5,554 nucleotides of DNA from Ktedonobacterales bacterium (lineage in GTDB: Bacteria; Chloroflexota; Ktedonobacteria; Ktedonobacterales; JADMIN01), in the NCBI GenBank assembly GCA_015478575.1, contig JADMIN010000216.1, positions 1 to 5,554 of the forward strand. The letters run 5' to 3'. Under the pieces are notes generated by a model. That model made no database searches and was not told the origin of the DNA. It was given only the letters and a program-made list of their open reading frames with translations. Both the position numbers and the translations under genes were made by a program. Shown piece after piece: positions 1-4,444 of this stretch (positions within the stretch are counted from its first letter, which is position 1; every line of letters begins with the position of its first letter).

Positions 1-1331
1 CGGGGGGCATGTCGGCGACCTTCGCCGCGCCTGTCGCCGCGACGCTGCTGGCGGTGGAACTGCTGCTCTTTGAGTGGAAGCCGCGCAGCCTGATTCCCGT
101 GGCGCTGGCGAGCGCCAGCGCGGCGGTGGTGCGCGTGTACATCATTGGGGCGGGACCGCTCTTTCCCACGCCGCCGCACGCCGCTTTCGTTGGGCCGGAT
201 GGTTTGCTGGGCAGCGCGCTGGTCGGTGTGCTGGCGGGCGGACTCTCGGCGCTGCTCACGCTCTCGGTTTATGCCGCGGAGGATGCCTTTCGGCTGTTGC
301 CCATCCATTGGATGTGGTGGCCGGCGATTGGTGGGCTGGTGGTGGGTATCGGTGGCCTGATCTTTCCGCGGGCGCTTGGTGTCGGCTATAGCACCATCGG
401 CGCGCTGCTGGTAGGGACGGTTTCGGGCGGTGTGATCCTAGGCATTTTGGTCGTGAAATCGGTGATCTGGGCGGTATCACTGGGATCGGGGACGTCGGGG
501 GGCGTGTTGGCGCCGCTGCTGATGATGGGTGGGGCGCTCGGTGGGTTGATCGGCCCGGTCTTGCCGATGGAGGGCGTTGGCTTCTGGCCGTTGATCGGCA
601 TGGGCGCGATTCTGGGCGGGACGATGCGCTCGCCGTTCACAGGCATCATCTTCGCGCTGGAACTGACACACGATATCAACGCGCTGGCGCCGTTGCTGGT
701 GGCCTGCACCGTGGCGCATGGCTTCACTGTGCTGGTCTTGCGGCGCTCCATCCTGACCGAAAAGGTGGCGCGGCGTGGCTACCACCTCAGTCGCGAGTAC
801 GCGGTGGACCCGCTGGAGATTCTCTTTGCGCGTGAGGTGATGCGGACGCAGATCGTGGCGCTAGAGGAGGCGAGCACGCCGCGCGAACTGGCGCAGCGTC
901 TGCGGGGGAGCGGGCGCCCGCGTGGGCAGCATCTTTTCCCGGTGTTGGATGCCTCTGGGGCAATGGTCGGGGTGGTCACACGCGACAACCTGGTAAAGCT
1001 GGCAGGGGAGCAGACGGGCGCGGGAGACGAGCCGCCACAACTGGCGCGCCTGATGGCGGCGCATCCGGTGGTGGCCTATCCCGATGAGCCGCTACGGGTA
1101 GTGGTCTATCGGATGGCGACGACGGGGTTGACGCGCTTCCCCGTGGTGGAGCGGAGCGATCCGCGCAAGCTGCTGGGCATGATCTCGCTGACGGATCTCT
1201 TGAAGGCGCGAGCGCTGAATCTGGAGGCGGAGCGGCGCCGCGAACGCATACTGCCACTGCGCCTGAGCTTCCCGCGGCGGGTGCTGCGCGTGGGCAAGGG
1301 CGGGGCGGGACGTGAGCGCGACGCTGGATGA
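1..1331 (+). CDS. CLC-family chloride channel / Cl-/H+ antiporter with C-terminal CBS pair, 5' partial
   Basis: Integral membrane protein moving chloride (possibly in exchange for protons), with a cytoplasmic CBS pair that in this family often binds adenine nucleotides and modulates gating. The frame is open to the left edge (Gly-Gly codons precede the first ATG at 9), and the visible protein begins in the middle of the CLC fold. The real start and the upstream GSGxP and GxEGP ion-binding motifs therefore lie outside the window. Residues are numbered from the Met at 9. The segment AAPVAATLLAVELLLFEW (about 6-23) matches the end of the first CLC half. GSGTSGGVLAPLL (159-171) is the conserved helix-N chloride-site motif. 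MRSPFTGIIFALELT (206-220) is the matching element of the second half. CBS1 spans about 275-332 (REVMRT to RDNLVKL) and CBS2 about 346-402 (ARLMAAHP to LTDLLKAR), followed by a basic tail. By motif alignment with E. coli ClC, the internal proton glutamate (E203) is Leu18 and the central tyrosine (Y445) is Leu249. Family assignment is secure; channel versus antiporter is undecided. Confidence 0.93.
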   Translation, partial: GGMSATFAAPVAATLLAVELLLFEWKPRSLIPVALASASAAVVRVYIIGAGPLFPTPPHAAFVGPDGLLGSALVGVLAGGLSALLTLSVYAAEDAFRLLPIHWMWWPAIGGLVVGIGGLIFPRALGVGYSTIGALLVGTVSGGVILGILVVKSVIWAVSLGSGTSGGVLAPLLMMGGALGGLIGPVLPMEGVGFWPLIGMGAILGGTMRSPFTGIIFALELTHDINALAPLLVACTVAHGFTVLVLRRSILTEKVARRGYHLSREYAVDPLEILFAREVMRTQIVALEEASTPRELAQRLRGSGRPRGQHLFPVLDASGAMVGVVTRDNLVKLAGEQTGAGDEPPQLARLMAAHPVVAYPDEPLRVVVYRMATTGLTRFPVVERSDPRKLLGMISLTDLLKARALNLEAERRRERILPLRLSFPRRVLRVGKGGAGRERDAG

Positions 1332-1371
1332 GGGGAGTGATCACGGTGGGAAGCTCCCTGCTCAGCCGATG

Positions 1372-1413
1372 CCCGGCACAGGATGCCTGGCACAGGATGT
1401 CTGGCACAGGATG
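1372..1413. repeat. three tandem copies of a 14-bp repeat
   Basis: Three head-to-tail units (1372-1385, 1386-1399, 1400-1413) share the core TGGCACAGGATG, with changes only in the first three bases. They lie 40 bases after the stop of the CLC gene and upstream of the antiporter's -10-like box. The function is unknown; replication slippage or a cluster of protein binding sites are both possible. Confidence 0.85.
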
Positions 1414-1473
1414 TGGGGGCTTGGCGCGTCGTCTTCAGCAACATTGCGGTAGGCGGTTGTGTCTCTGGCGAGA

Positions 1474-1479
1474 TATAGT
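1474..1479 (+). promoter_or_regulatory. putative -10 box (TATAGT) for the Ca2+/H+ antiporter gene
   Basis: TATAGT sits 94 bases before the antiporter ATG. The same hexamer occurs in the stronger promoter at 4327-4355. No good -35 lies at the usual 16-18 base spacing: the bases at 1451-1456 read AGGCGG, and a TTGCGG at 1444 is too far away. If used, transcription would start near 1486. This would put the 10-bp repeats in the leader and exclude a GTG start at 1459. The weak -35 keeps confidence low. Confidence 0.3.
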
Positions 1480-1506
1480 GTTTGGTGCGGCTGGTGCCGT
1501 GTCCGC

Positions 1507-1536
1507 GTCATCGCGTGTCATCGCGTGTCATCGCGT
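1507..1536. repeat. three perfect tandem copies of a 10-bp repeat
   Basis: GTCATCGCGT occurs three times without mismatch at 1507-1516, 1517-1526 and 1527-1536, followed by a partial GTG. The unit is about one helical turn, so the copies would present the same DNA face. The block lies between the -10-like box and the ribosome binding site of the antiporter gene, 36 bases before its start codon. Confidence 0.9.
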
Positions 1537-1562
1537 GTGGCCATCGTGCCTCCTTACGATCT

Positions 1563-1568
1563 AGAGGA
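1563..1568 (+). promoter_or_regulatory. ribosome binding site deciding the antiporter start
   Basis: AGAGGA ends 4 bases before the ATG at 1573, a usable Shine-Dalgarno arrangement. The in-frame GTG at 1459 has only AGGCGG two bases ahead of it, which is too close. This favours the shorter protein. Confidence 0.6.
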
Positions 1569-1572
1569 CCTC

Positions 1573-2775
1573 ATGCCGCGCTGGCTCTATCTGCTGGTGC
1601 TGGCCCTGCCAGCGGCTTTTGTCGCGGAGTGGCTGCGCGCCGCGCCGCTATGGATCTTCGCGCTGGCGGCGCTGGCGCTGATTCCGCTCGCTGGATTCAT
1701 CGGCGTGGCGACGGAGGCCTTAGCCGACCACATGGGCGAGCGTCTCGGCGGGCTGCTCAACGCGACGTTTGGCAACGCCGCCGAGCTGATCATCGGCATC
1801 ACGGCGCTGGCCGCTGGACTGCCCAACGTCGTGCGGGCTTCCATCTCCGGCTCGATCATCGGCAACGCGCTGTTGGTGCTCGGCTCGGCGATGTTGCTGG
1901 GGGGCTGGCGCTTCGGCACACAGCGCTTCAACGCGCGCATCGCGGGGCAGTACGCGGCGATGCTGGCGCTCGCGGTCGTTGGGCTGGTCATTCCTTCCAT
2001 CGTCGCAACGCTTGGGAGGTCGACGGCGTCAACTGTGAGGCCGGTGAGTGCGACCGCGCTGCACCAGCTCAGTGTGCTGGTGGCGTTGGTGTTGCTCGGC
2101 AGCTATGCCGCCTATCTCGCGTATGCGGTCTTTGGTGTTCACGCGCGGGACCCGCGTGAGCGGCACGCTGGGGAGCGGCAGACGACGCGGAAGGATGGGA
2201 AGGCGGGTGAGGATGGGGAGAAGCCGCGGCCAGATGGGCGTCCACCGCACGACGCGCGGCATCCGGGGGGAGCTGGCGCGCGCGCGAAGGGGTGGCTAGG
2301 ACGGTGGTGGGGCGAGACCATCTGGGGGCCGGCGGTCGCGCTGGCTGGGGCGACCGCGCTGACGGCCATCGCCAGTGAGACGCTGGTCTCGGCCATCGGG
2401 CCGGTGACGCAACAGATAGGGTTGAGTCAGTTCTTTGTTGGGCTGATCATCCTGCCTATCGTGGGCAACGCCGCTGAGCATAGCAGCGCCATCACGATGG
2501 CGCTGCGCAATCGCATGGAAATCGCGATGGCGATCACGGCGGGATCTTCGATCCAGGTAGCGCTGTTGGTCGCGCCGGTGCTGGTGCTGGTGGGCCAGGT
2601 GATTGGCATGCCCTTCGATCTGAACTTCAACGGGCTAGAACTGGCCATCTTCGCGTTGGTGGCGGGCCTCTACGCGCTGGTCTCGCTTGATGGCGAATCC
2701 ACCTGGTTGGAGGGTGCGCAGCTCTTTGCGTTCTATGTGATCGTTGCGGTGAGCGCGTTCTTCATTGCGACGTAG
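1573..2775 (+). CDS. cax: CaxA-type Ca2+/H+ antiporter (calcium/cation exchanger superfamily)
   Basis: A 400-residue inner-membrane antiporter that by family exports Ca2+ in exchange for protons. The two halves carry the diagnostic repeat motifs: LLNATFGNAAELIIG with GNAAE at about 67-71, and FFVGLIILPIVGNAAEH with GNAAE at about 298-302. The two glutamates are the expected cation-binding residues. SISGSIIGNALLVLGSAML and TAGSSIQVALLVAPVLVLVG are the helices paired with each motif. About ten to eleven hydrophobic segments are visible. A hydrophilic linker of roughly 55 residues (about 190-244), rich in Arg, Lys, Asp, Glu, Gly and Pro, separates the halves; it is longer and more basic than usual and probably explains the length above the typical 350-370. 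The start is ATG at 1573: it follows AGAGGA by 4 bases, and family similarity begins at MPRWLYLLV. An in-frame GTG at 1459 would add 38 residues translated from repeat DNA and is disfavoured. Substrate preference among Ca2+, Na+ and K+ cannot be read directly. Confidence 0.93.
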   Translation: MPRWLYLLVLALPAAFVAEWLRAAPLWIFALAALALIPLAGFIGVATEALADHMGERLGGLLNATFGNAAELIIGITALAAGLPNVVRASISGSIIGNALLVLGSAMLLGGWRFGTQRFNARIAGQYAAMLALAVVGLVIPSIVATLGRSTASTVRPVSATALHQLSVLVALVLLGSYAAYLAYAVFGVHARDPRERHAGERQTTRKDGKAGEDGEKPRPDGRPPHDARHPGGAGARAKGWLGRWWGETIWGPAVALAGATALTAIASETLVSAIGPVTQQIGLSQFFVGLIILPIVGNAAEHSSAITMALRNRMEIAMAITAGSSIQVALLVAPVLVLVGQVIGMPFDLNFNGLELAIFALVAGLYALVSLDGESTWLEGAQLFAFYVIVAVSAFFIAT

Positions 2776-2815
2776 TACTCAGAGAGCACCCAGAGGCGTT
2801 CCTTCACAGGCGCGG

Positions 2816-2821
2816 TATAAT
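2816..2821 (+). promoter_or_regulatory. consensus -10 box (TATAAT) for the kinase gene
   Basis: A perfect TATAAT lies in the 119-base gap after the antiporter stop, 73 bases before the kinase ATG. The -35 region is weak: GGCGTT at 2795-2800 gives a 15-base spacer and matches TTGACA poorly. Transcription would start near 2828, giving a leader of about 67 bases. The perfect -10 in GC-rich DNA suggests a real promoter, possibly helped by an activator. Confidence 0.45.
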
Positions 2822-2877
2822 GCCTAAGCGGGCGCTTGCGCGCAGGGAGCCAGACGGCATCATCGGCTGGGTGGAGT

Positions 2878-2885
2878 AGGAAGGG
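2878..2885 (+). promoter_or_regulatory. ribosome binding site of the kinase gene
   Basis: AGGAAGGG ends 9 bases before the ATG at 2895. It supports that start, which is also where the kinase N-terminal pattern (LGSYELVRRLGEGG) requires it. Confidence 0.6.
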
Positions 2886-2894
2886 CATCGCGTC

Positions 2895-4274
2895 ATGCAG
2901 GAATGGCGGCTAGGCTCTTACGAGCTTGTACGGCGTTTGGGCGAAGGCGGCATGGCGCAGGTGTATCTGGCGCGTGATACGCGGCTGGGTCGTGAGGTCG
3001 CGGTCAAGGTGCTTGATCGTCGGCTGGCGGAGCGCACGGGGTTCCGTGAGCGCTTCCTGCGGGAGGCGCGGGTGGCCGCCGCGCTCGATCATCCCAATAT
3101 TGTTCCTCTCTATGACTATGGTGAGACCGATGCGCTCTATCTGGTCATGCCCTATGTCAGTGGCGGCAGTCTGCAAGATCTGCTGAAGCGTGGGCCGCTG
3201 CCGGCGGGCGAGGTCGCGACCTATGGCGCGCAGATCGCGGACGCGCTGGCGTATGCGCACCAACGCAATGTGGCGCATCGCGATGTCAAGCCGGCCAATA
3301 TGCTGCTGCACGCCGATGGGCGGGTGATGCTCTCGGATTTTGGGTTGGCGAAGATTCTGGATGTTACGGCGCCGCCCACCGAGCCACGTGGGCGACCAGA
3401 CGCTGGTACGCCGGAGTATATGGCGCCGGAGCAGATCGAAGGGCGTACCGAGGCGCGCTCGGATATCTATGCGCTGGGGGTAGTGTTGTACTTGCTGCTG
3501 ACGGGGCATCTGCCGTTTACTGGCGCGACTTCGAGCGCGGTGATGGAGGGTCATCTCTACCGCTTGCCGGAGCCGCCCCGTCGGCGCAACGCGGCGGTGT
3601 CGCCAGCGATGGAGGCGGTGGTCTTGCGGGCACTGGCAAAGCACCCGGAGGATCGTTATCAGAACGCGAGCGATCTGGGGGCGGCGCTGCTGAGCGCGCT
3701 GGTGGCGGGAGATGCCGAGCCGCTGCCCTTCGCGGATACGCCGTCGGCGCCACCGCTCTCGCCGCCACTAGGCATCTCGCAGGTGCCCTCGCGCTTGGCG
3801 CAACCGTCGTTTGGCGAATCTCGCACCAACTACTCCTCTGGAGGACCCGCGCCGAGGCGTGTGACAGCGAGTGTCTTGCCGCGTCTGGATGGTCCGATGG
3901 TGAGCCAGCGTTCGCCGCACCCGTCTTCTTCCATGGGCCGCATGTCGCTCGGTGGTGACTCGCAAGGGAGTGCCTCTCAAGGTGGCATGGGCGGCAGAGT
4001 ATCAAGCTTTCCGCCTGCCCTTCAGCCGGGGTATATGACGCCACCCCCCACCTTCGAGGTGGTGCCGCTCGCACCGTTCTTATCCCCCCCGACCGTCGCG
4101 ATGACCGCACAGCCGCAGCTTGGCTCTTCCCAGGAGTCCTTTCCCGCGGCGCTGGAGTCTCCCAGCCGCAGCCCCCGATTCTGGCTGGCGGTGGCGGTGC
4201 TCGTCATGTTGCTGGCGCTGGCGGCTTTTCTCCTCGTACAGTGGCTTCAATCTTCTCCAGGGGTCGCGCTCTAG
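2895..4274 (+). CDS. membrane-anchored Hanks-type serine/threonine protein kinase
   Basis: A 459-residue PknB-like kinase that transfers phosphate from ATP to Ser/Thr on target proteins, with its catalytic domain in the cytoplasm. The domain (about 9-270) is complete: glycine loop GEGGMAQV (16-23), VAVK lysine K38, probable helix-C glutamate E57, catalytic loop HRDVKPAN (D130, K132, N135), DFG (148-150), GTPEYMAPE (171-179), SDIYALG with D190, and the closing arginine in PEDRYQ (R254). It is an RD kinase with Thr172 available in the activation segment, so it looks active. Residues about 275-427 form a low-complexity Ser/Pro/Gly-rich linker. A transmembrane helix follows (about 429-450), then only nine residues (LQSSPGVAL after W450). 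There are no PASTA or other extracellular sensor domains, so it probably senses through a partner, the membrane or the linker. It is separated by 119 bases from the antiporter and by 170 from the surface-protein gene, each gap with a promoter-like element. The target is unknown. Confidence 0.95.
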   Translation: MQEWRLGSYELVRRLGEGGMAQVYLARDTRLGREVAVKVLDRRLAERTGFRERFLREARVAAALDHPNIVPLYDYGETDALYLVMPYVSGGSLQDLLKRGPLPAGEVATYGAQIADALAYAHQRNVAHRDVKPANMLLHADGRVMLSDFGLAKILDVTAPPTEPRGRPDAGTPEYMAPEQIEGRTEARSDIYALGVVLYLLLTGHLPFTGATSSAVMEGHLYRLPEPPRRRNAAVSPAMEAVVLRALAKHPEDRYQNASDLGAALLSALVAGDAEPLPFADTPSAPPLSPPLGISQVPSRLAQPSFGESRTNYSSGGPAPRRVTASVLPRLDGPMVSQRSPHPSSSMGRMSLGGDSQGSASQGGMGGRVSSFPPALQPGYMTPPPTFEVVPLAPFLSPPTVAMTAQPQLGSSQESFPAALESPSRSPRFWLAVAVLVMLLALAAFLLVQWLQSSPGVAL

Positions 4275-4326
4275 GGGAGGGCGCGTCAGCATTGTGGAAC
4301 GTTGTCGCGTTTGTAGACATAGGCAC

Positions 4327-4355
4327 TTGACGAGGATCGCCTGGTCCGTTATAGT
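4327..4355 (+). promoter_or_regulatory. sigma70-type promoter for the surface-protein gene
   Basis: TTGACG (4327-4332) and TATAGT (4350-4355) are separated by exactly 17 bases, each one mismatch from consensus. Transcription is predicted near 4362, giving a leader of about 83 bases before the ATG at 4445. This is the best promoter in the window and lies wholly in the gap after the kinase stop, so the downstream gene can be transcribed on its own. Confidence 0.65.
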
Positions 4356-4366
4356 GGCCAGGGGTT

Positions 4367-4378
4367 GCCGCATGCGGC
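4367..4378. promoter_or_regulatory. perfect 12-bp palindrome just downstream of the promoter, possible operator
   Basis: GCCGCATGCGGC is fully self-complementary and starts 11 bases after the -10 box, at about +6 to +17 of the predicted transcript. Such a position suits a dimeric repressor that blocks early transcription. It is immediately followed by three CTGC repeats (4378-4389). No known regulator site is recognised, and short GC-rich palindromes can arise by chance. Confidence 0.35.
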
Positions 4379-4394
4379 TGCCTGCCTGCCTATC

Positions 4395-4416
4395 GCTCTC
4401 TTGGTGGAGAGCCAAG
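4395..4416 (+). promoter_or_regulatory. leader hairpin with an overlapping alternative stem
   Basis: GCTCTC (4395-4400) and GAGAGC (4407-4412) form a perfect 6-bp stem with a 6-base loop. CTTGG (4400-4404) can instead pair with CCAAG (4412-4416); the two stems share bases and exclude each other. The element lies in the predicted leader, about 20 bases before the Shine-Dalgarno sequence. It has no U-tract, so it is not an intrinsic terminator. A regulatory role is speculative. Confidence 0.3.
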
Positions 4417-4431
4417 CAATCCCTGGGGTAA

Positions 4432-4438
4432 AGTGAGG
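4432..4438 (+). promoter_or_regulatory. ribosome binding site deciding the surface-protein start
   Basis: AGTGAGG ends 6 bases before the ATG at 4445, normal spacing. It lies only one base before another ATG at 4440, which is in a different frame. This selects 4445, the start of the long open frame. Confidence 0.55.
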
Positions 4439-4444
4439 TATGGG

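Noticed and set aside
1347..1358. GGGAAGCTCCC hairpin as terminator of the CLC gene
   Set aside because: The stem is only four pairs with a three-base loop and is not followed by a T-run.
1372..1413. TGGCAC motifs as sigma54 promoter elements
   Set aside because: The required GG and GC pairs are not at the -24/-12 spacing in any copy; the motif recurs only because of the tandem repeat.
1507..1536. CRISPR-like array
   Set aside because: The units are 10 bases, directly abutting, with no spacers and no cas genes in the window.
1328..1564. 78-codon frame overlapping the end of the CLC gene (ATGA overlap)
   Set aside because: It spans the two tandem repeats, has no domain or membrane pattern and no ribosome site of note; it looks like chance reading of GC-rich DNA.
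1459..1572. In-frame upstream extension of the antiporter from GTG at 1459
   Set aside because: It would translate the 10-bp repeats into a Cys/Arg/His-rich leader unlike the family. Its only purine-rich site is two bases from the GTG, and the ATG at 1573 has a better site and matches the family start.
2910..3644. 244-codon frame on the - strand inside the kinase
   Set aside because: It is antisense to the conserved catalytic domain, is Arg/His/Gln-rich with no recognisable motif, and is explained by codon bias of the + strand gene.
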